In this document: positions 11,826-25,092 of the stretch, piece after piece
How positions within the stretch are numbered: the stretch's first letter is position 1
Layout: every line of letters begins with the position of its first letter
From: Diplocarpon mali
Lineage: Eukaryota; Ascomycota; Leotiomycetes; Helotiales; Drepanopezizaceae
Reading direction: 5' to 3'
Length of the DNA stretch: 64,000 nucleotides
NCBI GenBank assembly: GCA_024741835.1
Contig: JAENRP010000140.1
Coordinates: forward strand, 5,332 to 69,331
The notes under the pieces: model-generated
What the model saw: the letters and a program-made list of their open reading frames with translations, nothing else
The model's database searches: none
What the model was told of the DNA's origin: nothing
Made by a program: the position numbers and the translations under genes

Positions 11826-13411
11826 CTACCCTCCCCCTTTGAAAAACTGCGCTTGCGCAATTATATCTATAGGCATATTATCCTCTAGGTCCTTATAATC
11901 GTCAACTCTATTATTATATAACTTAAGCCAGCTTAATAGCGCCCTTAGTGGCCCCTTAGCTTAAGGGTTTTTTAAATAGAAGTCTTAAATAGCATGCGGT
12001 GCTATTATAGCATTAGAGTATAGGTACCATTTAAGGTCTTTATTAGCTCCTTTCCACTTAATCTAATATTCGAGCTTCTTAGCTCGAATATAAGATCTAA
12101 TTATTTCTTCTATCTCTTATTCCTCTTATTTTGGCAATACTTTAATTAGAGCTAGAGGTTCTTAAGCTTAGCCTGGTAGAGGGTTAAGAACGTATTTTCG
12201 TAGTGAGTAGGAGTAGAATATAAGGTAGATCAAATAGAGTGAATCAGGCAATTATAGCTTCTAGCTTTCTCCTAGCTTTTCTAATACTTTTACTAGGCTA
12301 TACTACTTGTTAGAGAGCTTTCGGCTCGGCCGGTCCAGTTTCCAATTTTTAATACTAATTAGTATATTATCTCTTATAGTCTAATTAACTGGCTAGTAGT
12401 AGAGATCTGCAAGCTATTTCATTTTAGCTTATTATATTTAAAGAGACAATTAAGCGAATTAGACTACTTTTTAAGCTCTAGTAGCTATGCAGAGCGCTGT
12501 TTTACGATTTACTCTCTTATTTGCTATCTATAAAGGTTTTAAGTTAATTAAATTCCAAAAGGAGCGAGCTTTATAGCTGTTTAGCACTTAGAAAGGGGAA
12601 ATTTACCTTAGGGATTTATAAGGCAAGGTTAATTAAGTAATATCTATTAAAGGCAAGAGATGACTCTAATTATCTTAGTAGTATAAGTAGAACGGTCTAA
12701 GGCGTTATTTTAAGTACTAGTTTATAATCTTAGTTTAGCTATTGACATTAGGGTTATAGGCTATAGTTAGCTTGACCTTTATACTTAATATCTAATAGAA
12801 TTCTTTTTAAAAGGAAGAGACGAATTAAGTGCCTCTATTTAATAGAATTAAGTTAAGTATATTAAAATAGCGTATCTAATAAACTAAAAACAACTCTATA
12901 AGGCCTTTTGCATCAATCGAATTATAGTATAGAATCGAAACTGCCTTCTTTAATAACCTATTAATAATTATAAGGGCAAAATTATAACTGAGTTCGTTAA
13001 GTAAAAGCTTTATAAAATCTATTATCAAGTATTAATAAGCTTATTTAGGAATTAGCAAGGGTTATAGGAAACCTAGGGTCTTATTATAATAAGCTTTCAT
13101 TCTTAAATAATAATAGTTCTAGATATAAGTGCTAATGTTGCTACTAAGACTTTTCTAGTAGTATTTTCTTCTTACTAAAAGCCTTGTTTTCCCGATTCTA
13201 GCATATATAATATAAGGTTGCTTATATATATAATAAATCAGGGCTATTTGCAATTCGGGAGGTTGGGATAGTATAATAAGTCTACCTTAAAAGAAGAGTT
13301 TGCCTTAGTTAAGTTCATAGTCAAGGCTATAGCTCTGCGCCTTATCTCAGAACTTCTATAGCTTAGGAGAGGTCTTATTAGCTTAAATGACCTTATTAAT
13401 AATATAGTAGC
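11826..13411 (-). pseudogene. E1 pol 3' part (integrase side), degenerate
   Basis: Internal E1 sequence from the polypurine tract to the E2 insertion point. It corresponds to the integrase and C-terminal part seen in E4 at 25093-26670, and many stops interrupt every frame. The last five bases (gtagc, 13407-13411) are the E2 target duplication. Confidence 0.8.
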
Positions 13412-13649
13412 TATTACGACTTGCTCTCAAGCGTACAGAAGGCGAGAATTGAATGACGCTGACTGTATTACCTCAAGAGGTACGCTATGTAATTGAGAAG
13501 AAAAGATAAAGAAAAAGAGAGAGTCTCTAGTAGAGCTCCTCTAGAATAAGTACAGGTGCTTCACTAGCGTGCACGTGACCTAGCCACCTTACTACCTTAG
13601 CGGGCACCTGACTTCGTGCACCCGACTAACACGTGATATGACCGTAATA
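13412..13649 (-). repeat. E2 3' LTR (short form)
   Basis: 238-bp LTR beginning TATTACGACT (TGTTACGACT before G-to-A change) and ending CCGTAATA. It lacks the 17 bp present in E1 and E4 LTRs. Confidence 0.92.
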
Positions 13650-14044
13650 CTACCCCCCCCCTTTGAAAAACTGCGCCTGCGCAGTTGTATCTATAGGCGT
13701 ATTATCCTCTAAGTCCTTATAATCGTCAATTCTATTGTTATATAACCTAAGCCAGCTTAATAGCGCCCTTAGTGGCCCCTTAGCTTAAGGGTTTTTTAAA
13801 TAGAAATCTCAAATAGCATGCGGCGCCGTTATAGCGTTAGAGCATAGGTACCATTTGAGGTCTTTATTAGCTCCTTTCTACTTGATCTAATATTCGAGCT
13901 TCTTAGCTCGAATATAAGAGCTAATTATTTCTTCTATCTCCTACTCCTCCTGTTCTAGTAGCACTTTAATTAGGGCAAGAGGTTCCTGAACTTATCCTAG
14001 CAGGGGGTTGGGAAGGTATTTACGCAGTAAGTGGGAGTGGAAAA
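13650..14044 (-). pseudogene. E2 internal segment, left of E3
   Basis: Polypurine tract (C-run 13651-13661 on the plus strand) and the extreme 3' internal sequence of E2, aligning with E4 25093-25490. It ends with the gaaaa target duplication (14040-14044) of E3. Confidence 0.75.
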
Positions 14045-14336
14045 TGTGACGGATTGTCACTATGTGTAGGTTGTACCCCGGTTCGTACCCGGTTCGGCTA
14101 CGGCTTGGCGCAATCTCGGTGTAGGTTACGAACCGGGTTACCCCCGGTTGACATCCGGTTCGGCTCCCCCTAAGCGGGTGACCCTCTTTTCTCCATATAT
14201 ATATTCTATGCCCTTCCACTCCTTCAGGGCTTAGTAGTTGTTGATTCTAAGTTATTACTAAGACGTTCTATTGGTATTGCTATATGACTCGTACGCGTAT
14301 CGGTGCTGAGCAGAGGTTACACTCCTAGTCGTCACA
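14045..14336 (+). repeat. E3 5' LTR
   Basis: 292-bp LTR with an internal inverted repeat around CCCGGTTCG...CGAACCGGG (about 14087-14145) that could fold as a hairpin. It differs from its partner at 20108 only by scattered substitutions, mainly transitions. Confidence 0.93.
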
Positions 14337-17300
14337 TTATCAACAACTCTTTCGCTTCGCTAGAGACGGCGTTATAATACCTATTCATATCATTCCCGGT
14401 AGTCGACCGAAACCCTAACGAGTATAATAATATACCAGAAGACCTATACCAAGCTCCCGCTATAAGCTTGAAGAATAGTTCCCCTTATCACTCGGTCTTC
14501 AAAGACCCCTCGCTCTCCCCCCCTTTAGGGAGGTGCCAGTATCACCCCTAGTACCTTTCCTACCAACTCCCTACCGGCCAATGACAACGGCCCTAAAGTC
14601 ACCATATCACGAGCCGAACTAGACTCCTTATAGGCACGCCTAACGTCCGTAGCAGATAAGCGTAATAGGCATAGCCGTGAGCTAAGTTCTATGCACTAAT
14701 AATTGATCGAATGAGAAAGAGATCTAGATGACCTTCGAAACGCCTTCAGAAGCATCCTAAGATCAATTAAGAAAACTCTAGCACCAGAACGACTCCCCTC
14801 CAGTTCACCTACGCGCCCCTAGCGCTCAATGGACTTCGACTTACCTCCTGTTTCCTCTGCTGCGCGCAGTAAGCGACGCGACAATCAAGACGATCCTTCT
14901 TTTGCTTCCCCCGATCGATATACTACCGGTTCGCCTCTAGCTCAGCAGCCAAACCTCCTTTGAATCTATAATGTACCGAACCTCACTTAGAAACTGTCCG
15001 ATGGCCGTGATTACTGCGCCAAACACTGGGAGGCCCGCGTACTTGACAATTTAGAGCTTTACTACCCCTACTTCCGTAGGGAACGGGCCCGGCTCAACTA
15101 CGTTTTAGATCAGACTAAGGGTATAGCTAGAGACTGGCTGACCCCTCGGGTACTTAATAGGGACGCCTGAATCACTGCCGAAACCCTAGTGAGTCAACTT
15201 GCTAAGTTCTTAGCTAACCCGGCGGAATGCGAAGAAGCCGAGATCGAGTTTACTGCCCTTTGTATGGAGGCTAACGAGTCTTTTTAGGAGTTCTACCTTA
15301 AGTTCTCCCGACTAGCCGCTACAGCGGAGATCAACGATGACGGTCGACTTCGTAGCGCCCTTAAGGAGAAAATCCCGAAACGCCTCCGAACCCCCCTTAT
15401 ACAAAAGTGGCATGAGACTAGGACGTTGGACGAGTGGGTTACTGCCATCTAATGAGAAGACGCCGGACAGCGCACCGAGAGGACGCTGTACAGTCAGATA
15501 CGATACAGAGACAAATCGGGCACTAAGGCCAAGCCTAATCTCGGCAAGCCTGCCTAATAAGGAGATAATGACAAATCAAATTCCTCGCTAAGAAACTTTT
15601 CTGAATCGTATCCGAACCGACCCTAGCATAGCACCCCTGCCCCCGGCTTCGCCAAGTCCGGAACTCCCTCTTTTCCTCTGCGCCGGACCGACACCCCTGG
15701 CGCTCCCCCTCCTATAGCTGATCGAAAAAATCAGTTTGACAAACGGCCGAAATCCCCCTCTATTACTCCTAGGTATTATAGCTCTCGCGTTAACGAGCTA
15801 GAGTATAATAGCTAAGGACAGAGTAGCGATAAAGAGGAGGACCCTGAGGCCGAATAAGACAATAGTGGCGCTCCCCTTCCCCTCCCGACTCCTAGGGGAA
15901 ACGCCCTTGCTTAAGTAAAGCCTCCTTCTTAGGCGTACTTTGTGATATGCGATACCTCGATTTGAGAAACCTCCTCGGTGGCGATTCGATAACGAAACGG
16001 ATCCTACTCTTAAAAAATGGTATTTCTTATAAGGTATCGGCATTGATCGATATAGGCGCTAATAGGTATGCTTTAATTGATTCGGCGTTACTCAAATCTT
16101 TATCTTCTTTCCTTAAACCATTGATTCGCATACTCCCTATACCCTTCCTAGTTAAAGGATATAACAGTTCTTAGGGTAGTACTATCACTCATTATATACT
16201 GCTTAATCTGTATATCGACTAGCGAATTCAATCTTTTACTCCCTTTCTTATTACCAACCTTGGCAACCACAGAGTGATTTTAGGAAGAGCATAGCTTAAG
16301 GAGTATAAAGTTTCTATTAATTATACTTCTTGCAAGCTGACCTGGCCCGATTCCTATCCTCCTACTGTCTCTTTCGCAAGGAATATCGAAATCACTAATA
16401 CTAAACGGCAAAACTTGGATCGATACCACTAGCGAAATGCAACTCGACGCGATATAGTACTAGAACGGTCCCTTTCCGAGTATAAAGCTCGACGCCAGGA
16501 AACCCTCTCCTAACTCCCTCCTAAATTACCTCCTATTCCGATCAAACACTCTTTTACTGATTCTACCCCGACTCCACCCTAAGTCGAGGGTATTACCTTT
16601 TCCAAGGACCACTCCTGCAATATATTGATTATAAAGCAAGAGCTTAACGCGACTAAGCCTAACTCGGCTCCCTTCCCTATTTCGACCCTGAAACGCACCT
16701 GCAATCAGATAGCGAAGTGCAAAATTCCCCTTTCTTCTTTAAATATATGCGCAATTTCAGCCTATGCTTTTCGTATAATAGCTAGGAATCAGCAAGGCGT
16801 AGAGCTCTTTAGCACCTTGTTTTATAAAATTGATCGATTGATTCGAGATAACCAAGAATGTTAGGCCCAATAACGCGAAACCGATTCCCTCTTAAACCGA
16901 TACTGTAATAGAGAAGTTTCGGTAGCTGTTCTGACTGCCTCCCTTGAACCAATTGAAAAACCGATTCTAGCCGCTTATAAAGAGTACCGCCATATATTCT
17001 CGAAAGCCGCTTCTAATGCGTTGCCGCCCTATTGACCCTATGATCACAAAATCGAGCTTACAGCCGAAGGTGCTCAGAAGGCCCTCCGATACTCCTTCCT
17101 ATATAAGATGTCTATACCTGAACTGGAAACAGTAAAGGCGTACCTTGTTAATAACCTTAATAAAGGATTTATCAAGGCCTCCTTCGCCCCTTACGCTGCG
17201 CCGGTACTATTTATGAAAAAGGCCGATGGTTCCTTACGATTCTATATTGACTACCGTATGCTTAATAACCTTACTTGTAAAGATCGATACCCCTTACCCC

Positions 17301-20107
17301 TAATCGATAAGACCCTAGCTCGATTAGCCGGCGCTTAGATTTTTACAAAGCTCGATATACGGCAGGCTTTCTATCGAATCCGAATGGACCCCGAATCTAA
17401 AGAGCTTACCACTTTCAGAACTCGGTACAGCGCGTACAAGTGCAAGGTGCTCCCTTTTGGCCTTACTAACGGCCCCGCTACTTATCAGAGGTATATGAAC
17501 GATGTCCTTTTCGATTACCTTAATGATTTTTATACAGCCTACTTAGACGACATCCTTATTTACTCCACCAACTGACTCGACTACGAATCGCATGTGAAAC
17601 GGGTTCTTTAGCGATTATCGGATGCAGGACTGTAGGCCGACCTGAAGAAGTGTGAGTTTAATATTATAGAGACTAAGTACCTTGGCTTCATAATCACTAC
17701 CGAAGGCGTTCGGGTTGACCCTGATAAGGTAGCGGTAGTAGAGAATTGGACCTACCCCTCTATTGTAAAGGGTATTCAGTCATTCCTTGGTTTTTGCAAC
17801 TTTTATCGTCGTTTTATTTAAGACTATAGTCTTATTACCGCCCCCTTAGTGCACCTTATCAAGAATAACGTTCCCTTCCGATTTACCCCCGAATGTGAGC
17901 AGAGCTTCCTATAGCTGTGAGAAGCTCTTACGCATGCCCTAATCCTCTAGCACTATAGGCAAGACCTCCCCTGTATGCTGGAAACCGATGCCTCCGACGG
18001 TGTAGTCGCTTCTATATTATCGCAGCGATACGGGTCCGAATGGCTCCTAGTTGCCTACTATAGCAAGACTATGGCACCGGCCGAGCTAAACTACGCTGTA
18101 TACGATAAGGAGATGCTGGCTATTATTCGATCATTTGGCCATTTCAGAGCCGAGCTTGCGAGAGCACCCTACCGAATCGTAGTATATACGGACCATAAAG
18201 CACTCGAGTACTTTATGACTATAAAAAACCTCAGTTCTCGATAGGCCTGCTGGGCCGAGCTTCTCTCCGAATACGACTTCACGATTACCTACCGACCCGG
18301 CTCCGAAAACCCTCTTGCCGACGCCCTGACTTGCCGCGTTAATGAGTTAGAGGATTAGAATATGATAAAACGCAACAACTGCCTTACGACGTTATTGCGC
18401 TAGGATCAGATTGACCCCCGAATCCTCTCCGAACAGCTTTGTAAATAGACTATAGCAGAGAACCTAGTCTCTATCGAAGAGGTTTCGGCCTTCTCCCTTG
18501 CTTTCCGTATTATCGACCAAGTACTGGCCGCTAATCGATAATACAGGCCTTACCAGGTCCATTGCCAAGCAGCCCTCTGGAATGGGTCTGATACAACCCC
18601 GACTAAGGCTAACCCTTGGACGATGGAAGGAGATTTGCTTCTCTACTAAGGTAAACTGGTGGTACTAGATGTGGATCACCTCTGTATGTTACTTATATAA
18701 GAGGTCCATGATCAAATTGCTACCGCGCATCTAAGCGCGCGCAAAACCTACCAGCTTCTCTCCTTATAGTACCACTGGCCGAATCTACGCCGATACGTCT
18801 CTTAGTACTATGAGAACTGCCATACCTGCAGACGAAGCAAAGTCCCTTATGATAAGAAACCTAGTCTACTTTAACCCCTCCTAGTACTAAGCCGACCTTG
18901 GGAGCATATAACTATAGATTATATGAGTTTTAATAAAGATAAGCATAGCTATAATAACGTTCTTATGATTATCGATCGGTTCAGTAAGCAGGCAATCTCA
19001 ATACCCTGCCGAAAGACCACCGATTTATATCAGTTAGCCCAACTCTATATATACTATATATATCGCTACTTTGGTCCCCCTTTGACAATTACCTCGGACC
19101 GGGGCCCTTAATTCATCTCGAGCTTCTGGAAAGCTTTTACCTCTGTTTTAGGTACGAAACTGACCCTTGGTTCGGCCCACTACCCTCAAACCGACGGCCA
19201 AACCGAAAACTATAATCAGTACCTCACGCAACGCCTCTGCCCCTTTGTTAGCTACTATTAAGACGATTGGAGCGAATTCTTGCCTATGATGGATTTCGCC
19301 TAGCTAACTCTCCCCTATGACTCCCTTGGTGGCTTATTGCTATTTGAAGTAGTGCATAGGTACGCTCTGCGTACTAATTGGGACTGGAAGCTTGACGTAC
19401 CTGATTCGGAGTCCCCTTCTTAGAAACTTAATCGATAAGACGCCCTTAAGTACTCCGCAAGACATTATAGAGCTTGGACCCTCGCTAAATCTCATATCCT
19501 CAAGGCCTAGGAACGCATGCGAAACGCCACTAATACCTCTCGCCGCCTAGCTACTTTCGAAGTCGGCGATCAGGTATACCTAGATATGCGTCCCTACCCT
19601 ATAGATAGGCCTTCTAAAAAGCTCAGCTTCCCCGGAGCTGGCCCGTTTAAGATAGTAGAGAAAGTGTTCGGTTCATACCGACTAAAGCTACCTGACTCTA
19701 TGAAGGTATATGACGTCTTCCACCTGAGTCGCCTCCGAAGGGACCCTGGTACCCCTTTAGATGGTCAAGTGAATGAACCCCCTCTTGCCATTAATATTAT
19801 AGGAGAATAAGAATATAAAGTAAAGACCTTGCTTGCCGTACGGAAGCAAGCCGGTACGCTTACGTACCGCGCCTTATGGGTTGGCCGCGATATTGATTTA
19901 GAATAGTACCTAGCCTCTAATTTTATATATGCGCCTTTCAAGCTTCGCGAATTTCATTAGGAAAATCCAGACCTCCTAGGCCCGCCCGCAAGGCTTCCTA
20001 ATTGGATATAGGCCTATACTAATGGTGTAGATGATTATAATAAGATGGGTGACGATAAACCTATGGTTGGACGCTTGAGGACGAGCTTTTTTCGAGAGGG
20101 GGGGTGA
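14337..20107 (+). pseudogene. E3 gag-pol, multiple stops
   Basis: The order of a Ty3/gypsy polyprotein can be read through stops. Gag core at about 15060-15520 (FRRERARLNYVL, ARDWLTPRVL, KWHETRTLDEWV). Protease near 16035 (LIDIGANRYALID, where DTG has become DIG by a C-to-T change). Reverse transcriptase at about 17050-17640 (KADGSLRFYIDYR, KLDIRQAFYRIR, LPFGLTNGPATYQ, AYLDDILIY). RNase H at 17970-18250 (LETDASDGVVASIL, TDHKALEYFM). Integrase with the zinc-site CHTC near 18810, first Asp near 18920, ITSDRGP at about 19090 and QTDGQTENYNQYL near 19190. A chromodomain-like tail at about 19810-19950 (RKQAGTLTYRALW). Internal stops are mostly TAG where Trp or Gln is expected and TGA where Arg is expected, as RIP would give. 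Not functional. Confidence 0.9.
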
Positions 20108-20399
20108 TGTGACGGATTGTCACTATATGTAGGTTGTACTCCGGTTTGTACCTGGTTCGGCTACGGCTTAGCGCAATCTCGGTATAGGTTACGAACCGGG
20201 TTACCCCCGGTTGACATCCGGTTCGGCTCCCCTTAAGCGGGTGACCCTCTTTTCTCCATGTATATATTCTATGCCCTTCCACTCCTTTAGGGCTTAGTAG
20301 TTATTGATTCTAAGTCATTACTGAGACGTTCTATTGGCATTGCTATGTGACTCGTACGCGTATCGGTGCCGAGCAGAGGTTATACTCCCAGTCGTCACA
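20108..20399 (+). repeat. E3 3' LTR
   Basis: 292-bp partner of the LTR at 14045, preceded by the plus-strand polypurine tract and followed by target duplication gaaaa. Confidence 0.93.
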
Positions 20400-21666
20400 G
20401 AAAATAGGGTAGATCGAACGGAGCGAATTAGGCAATTGTAGCTTCTAGCTTTCCCTTAGCTTTTCTAATACTTTTACTAGGCCGTACCACTTGTCGGAGA
20501 GCTTTCGGCTCGGCCGGTCCAGTTTCTAGTTTTTAATACTAATTAGCATATTATCTCCTATAGTCTAATCAACTGGCCGGTAGTAGAGATCTGCGAGCCG
20601 TTTCATTTTAGCCTATTATACTTATAAAGATAATTAAGCGAATTGGACTACTTTTTAAGCTTTAATAGCTATACGCAGTGCCGCTTTATAATTTAATCTT
20701 TCAGTTGCTATCTATAGAGGCTTTAGGTTAATTAAATTCCAGGAGGAGCGAGCTTCGTAGCCGTTTAGCACTTAAAAAGGGGAAATTTGCCCTAGCGATT
20801 TATAAGGCAAGGTCAATTAGGCGATATTTATCAAAGGCAAGAGACGATTCCAATTGTCTTAGTAGTATAAGTAGAACGGCCTAAGGCGTTATTTTAAGTA
20901 TTAGTTCATAATCTTAGTTTGGCTGTTGATATTAGGGTTATAGGCTGTAGTTAGCTTAACCTTTGTACCTAGTATTTAATAGAGCTCTTTTTAAAAGGTA
21001 AAGACGAATTAGGCGCCTCTATCTAATAGAATCGAGTCGGGTATGTCGAAATGGCGTATCTAATAAATTAAGAATAACTCTGTAAGGCCTTTTGCATCTA
21101 CTGTCTTATAATATAGGATTGATACTGCCTTCTTTAATAATCGGTTTATTATTACTAGTGCAAAGTCGTAGCCGAGTTTGTCAAATGGGAGCTTTATAAA
21201 ATCCATAGTCAAGTGTTAGTATACTCGTTCGGGAATTGGCAAGGGTTATAGGAAACCTAGGGTCTTATTATAATAAGCTTTCATTCTCGAATAATAATAG
21301 TTCTAGATGTAAGTGCCGATGTCGTTGCTAAGGCTTTTCTAGTAGTATTTTCTTCCTACTAGAAGCCTTGTTTTCCTAATTCTAGCATATATAACGCAAG
21401 GTTGCTTATGCATATAACAAATCAAGGCTATTTATAGTTTAAGAGGTTATAATAGTATAATAAGTCTACCTTAGAAGAAGAGTTTGCCTTAGCTGAGTTT
21501 ATAGTCGAGGCTATGGCTTTGCGCCTTATCTTAGAACTTCTATAGCTTAAGGGAGGTCTTATTAGCTTGAATAACCTTATTGATAATATGGTAGCTCGCT
21601 ATATCATACTCGACCCTTGACATTAGGTCGGCAGGTGCCTCTATTAGCGCGATTGGCATACTTGTT

Positions 21667-21691
21667 ACTCGTAGGCCAGGCCCGCGAGTGG
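21667..21691 (-). repeat. In-frame palindromic mini-repeat, E2, single copy
   Basis: A near-palindrome (CACTC/ACTCG arm, GGCC-rich centre, GAGTG arm) in the RNase H-integrase linker. On the minus strand it reads STRGPGLRVTS. The matching sites of E1 and E4 hold two copies spaced 45 bp apart, so E2 has lost (or never gained) one 45-bp unit. Confidence 0.8.
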
Positions 21692-23582
21692 AATCGCCTC
21701 TAGTGGCAAGTACTTTTATAGAGAGCTTATCATCGGGCAAGAGCTGCTAGTAGCGTAAAGCTCGTTTTCTGGCCTTAAAAGGGGTCAGCTCCTAGTCTTA
21801 ATAGGAGAGTGTGTTAGCTAGCGTATTTGTTATACCTATTTGGTATATGATAAGGAAGTTAAAATTAGTAAAGAACTCCGCCTAGCGAGCCTACTAGGCT
21901 ATTAAGTCCTTAGTTATTATAAAGTACTTAAGGGCTTTATAATCTGTATATATATATACTATTTTCTAGGACTTAAGTAGCTCTGCCTTATACTAATAGA
22001 ACGATTTAAAAATCGCTAAGAGCTCCTTATTATAAATAGGGTAATTCAGCTTAGCGTTATTTATTATCTTTAAGAAGTACTCGATTAGGTGGTAGTTATT
22101 GTCTTCCTAGAGTTAGGAGAGTATGCTAGCGACTATGCTATCGGAGGCGTTGGTCTTAAGTCTTATCTGCTTTTAAGGGTGATAGTAGCATAAGATTAGG
22201 GTTATTTAAAGGCTTAAGCGCAGAGCTTCTTAAGCTTCTTTACAAGCGTTATTAAAATCAAAAGGAACGTTCCTTATAAAAGCTATTAAGGGTCGGCAAA
22301 TATGACTATAGCCTTTAATAAACCTTTGGTAGAAGTTATAGAACTTTAGGAAGCTTTATACGCTATATACATTCTTAGTGTATTTCTACTCTTAAATGAC
22401 TAAGACTTTATTAGAGTCTATCTTAATTTTGTAAACTCTGATAATAAACCCTAGGAATTTAATCTTAGTAACCTTGAACTCGCTTTTCTTAATATCTACT
22501 TATAAGCTATAGCGTTAGAGAATCCCTAAGATCTTCTTAATATGGATCTTATAGTTAAGGGAGTTTTTTAAATAGATTAGAATATTATTTAAGTAGGCAA
22601 AGTAGAAATCGTTAAGGTGCTTAAGGAAAATATTATTAATAAACCTTTAAAAGGTAGCAGGCCTATTTATCAGTCCGAATGGCAAAACCTTGTATTTATA
22701 GGTCCTGTAATGCGTGCGAAAGGTAGTCAGGTCTTTAGTATTAGCTAATATGCAAATATAGTAGAAGGCTTATTATATATCGATTTTTATAAAAATATAA
22801 GCTTTCGATATATATGCTATTATCTTATTAATAAAGGGAATCAGGTAAGGGTCTTTCTTTATTAAAGCGTTTAATTTTTAGTAATTAATATATAGATGTA
22901 GTGAGCTATTAGCTTTTTTAATAAAGAGGATTAGGGCTACCTAGGGGGAACTTGAAGCTTTAATGAATCCTTTATATAGGTTCTTAAGAATATAGCTTTT
23001 AACCTTTAAGAGCTATTCGTCGGTAAGGCAATAGAGGGGCTCGATTATTAAGTTGTTTTTGCTTATTAGCTCGATTTTATAATCTACCCTTAGCCTAGGT
23101 TTCGGCAGCTGATTAAAGGCCTAGCGACTAAAGACATTCTTAAACTTAGCGTACTAAGAAGGGAGCTTCTAATCTATTAGCTTATTGTTACTTTTATACT
23201 TAGCTTGCAGCGCCGAACTAAGGCCAAGGGAGCTAATTTCAGCTTGCCTAGCTAATTCTTAGCAATTGATCTCTTAGTTTAAGTTATAAACTGAGCTTAT
23301 AAATATGAACTCTTTAGGCGCTGGTTCCTAAGTTTATATAGCTCGCCTTACCTTAATTATAAAGTAGTAGTAGAGGGCGCCGATTGCTAAGGCTAAGAGT
23401 AGGCTGATTTGGCAAGCTGTCTTTAAAGGAGCGTTTCTCTTTACTAGGAGAGGAGGTAGGGGGTCTAATACTCTTAGCAAGGCCTTCTTTATATAATTCA
23501 GATCTCTTTTCAAGTCTTTAAAGAAACTGCTATCCTTAGGTCTATAAGAGGCTATATAAGTAGGAATCGAATTAGTAGATTT

Positions 23583-23653
23583 CACTTGCAGGCCAGGACC
23601 GGGAGTGGAATTTGAGTTCGCAGATTTCACTTGTAGGCTAGGACCAGGAGTGA
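23583..23653 (-). repeat. In-frame palindromic mini-repeat pair, E2
   Basis: Two copies start at 23583 and 23628 (45-bp spacing). On the minus strand the left one reads STPGPGLQVKS. They lie between the gag/protease part and reverse transcriptase, in the same reading frame as the copies elsewhere in the element. Confidence 0.8.
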
Positions 23654-24837
23654 GATTCGAGTCGTTATTGCTTGCTAGTATTAAGAGATAGGCTTAGGCT
23701 ATTCTTAGGTCTTTATCCTTAGCATCTATTATAGCTGCTTGACGATCGACGTCTTACTAGGCTATTAGGGGTTTTATTAGCTGTAAGAGATCGATTAGTA
23801 CGCATTAATTAAAGTAGGGGACGATAGGCATATCCTTAGGCTAGGAAATACGGTTTTTTCCCTTTCTATAGGACTATTTAAGGTTATAGTGCTTTAGGAA
23901 CTTCCTACCGATTAAAACGTCGGTTGCTCTTAAACTTATAATTAGGAAAGGGAAGTTAATTTGTCGCCTATTGATTATAAGGGTAAGTAAGATAGCGAAT
24001 TAAATGGTTTCTCCCTTAAGACTATTATAGCTAATAGGGGTAATTGGTTTAGGCAGTTTAATAAACTTCACCCTAAGTCTTTAGGAGAGCTAGTATACTA
24101 AAGACGTCTTAATAATACTGAAAATATTAGCTCTACTATTAATATAAGTAACTATTTTAATAAATGATCCATTTCAAGCTAATTCTATAGGAATTAAGAA
24201 TTGGCAGCTGCCTATTAATAGGTAGGAATTAAAATCTAAGTCTTTCTACAAATTATAACTTATGTTATAATAGGAGTCTTTGCTATAGCTTAGCAGTTTC
24301 TTAATAGTAGGTCGTTTTCTATCTTAACTTTAGCTATTGTAAACTCGCCTTGCTTCTTTAGCTTTAGGCAGTCTGTTGTATAGTAACTAGGGGCTCTGTA
24401 GTTATAGCAGAGACTAGACGACAGCTTTAGGCTAGCAGACCTTTCTCAGTGGGCCAGCGAGGGAGAACAAGTGCAAGGAGCTAGGGAGGTAGCTATAGCT
24501 ATAGGTCTCTATAACTCCCTTTTCAATATACTAGGGACGCGGTCCTTTGAGGGGAAGAACGTAATAGCAGGAGCGACTTATCAAGTGTTATAAGCTTCTT
24601 CTTACTTAATATTATAAGCCTTGCGGTCCGCAATAGCTAAGAACTCATTTAAAGTAGTATAATCATTATTCATTTTATACTTCTCTACTCGAAGGTCGTT
24701 CTTTAAGGCTAGGGAGACCTTTTTACAAATATTATCGAACTAGCAGGACTGATCGATCTTATTAGCTATAGTAAGGGTGATAAACTTAGATCGGAACTCG
24801 TTATATAATAATAAACCTATAGTTAGCCTACTATATT

Positions 24838-25092
24838 TGTTACGACTCGCTTTCGAGCGTGCAGAAGGCGAGAATCGAATGACGCTGACTGTATTACCCT
24901 AAGAGGTACGCTATGTAATTGAGAAGAAAAGATGAAGAAGAAGAGAGAGTCTTTAGTAGAGCTCCTTTAGAATAAGTATAGGTGTATCACTAGCGCGCAC
25001 GTGATCTAGCCACCTTGCTACCTTAGCGGGCACCTGACTTCGTGCACCTGATTAACACGTAATATAACCGTATATATAATACGGCCGTAATA
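24838..25092 (-). repeat. E4 3' LTR
   Basis: 255-bp LTR, TGTTACGACTCGC to GGCCGTAATA, with target duplication atatt on its left and the polypurine tract on its right. Confidence 0.93.

Larger units (their letters stand above)
14045..20399 (+). mobile_element. LTR retrotransposon E3 (Ty3/gypsy, chromodomain-like tail)
   Basis: A 6355-bp element with two 292-bp LTRs (14045-14336 and 20108-20399) whose ends are inverted (TGTGACGG..CGTCACA). It is flanked by gaaaa (14040-14044 and 20400-20404). A polypurine tract (GAGGGGGGG, 20096-20104) precedes the right LTR, so it lies on the plus strand, opposite to its host element E2. It is far less AT-shifted than E1, in line with a later insertion. No TGG-type tRNA primer site follows the left LTR (the sequence begins TTATCAACAAC). 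Confidence 0.94.
20400..24837 (-). pseudogene. E2 gag-pol middle part, degenerate
   Basis: Minus-strand E2 coding sequence between the E3 and E4 insertions. It aligns with E4 25490-29950 and runs from the gag C-terminus (near 24800) through protease, RT and RNase H to integrase (near 20410). A 98-codon open stretch survives at 23334-23630. The mini-repeat clusters lie at 21667-21691 (one copy) and 23583-23653 (two copies). It ends with atatt (24833-24837), the E4 target duplication. Confidence 0.82.

Noticed and set aside
13992..14219. 75-codon ORF repeated at 20061-20282
   Set aside because: It lies within the two E3 LTRs, and its duplication reflects the LTR pair, not a gene.
24361..24480. 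CRISPR-like or host regulatory repeats in the AT block
   Set aside because: Recurring words are explained by the three related retroelement copies.
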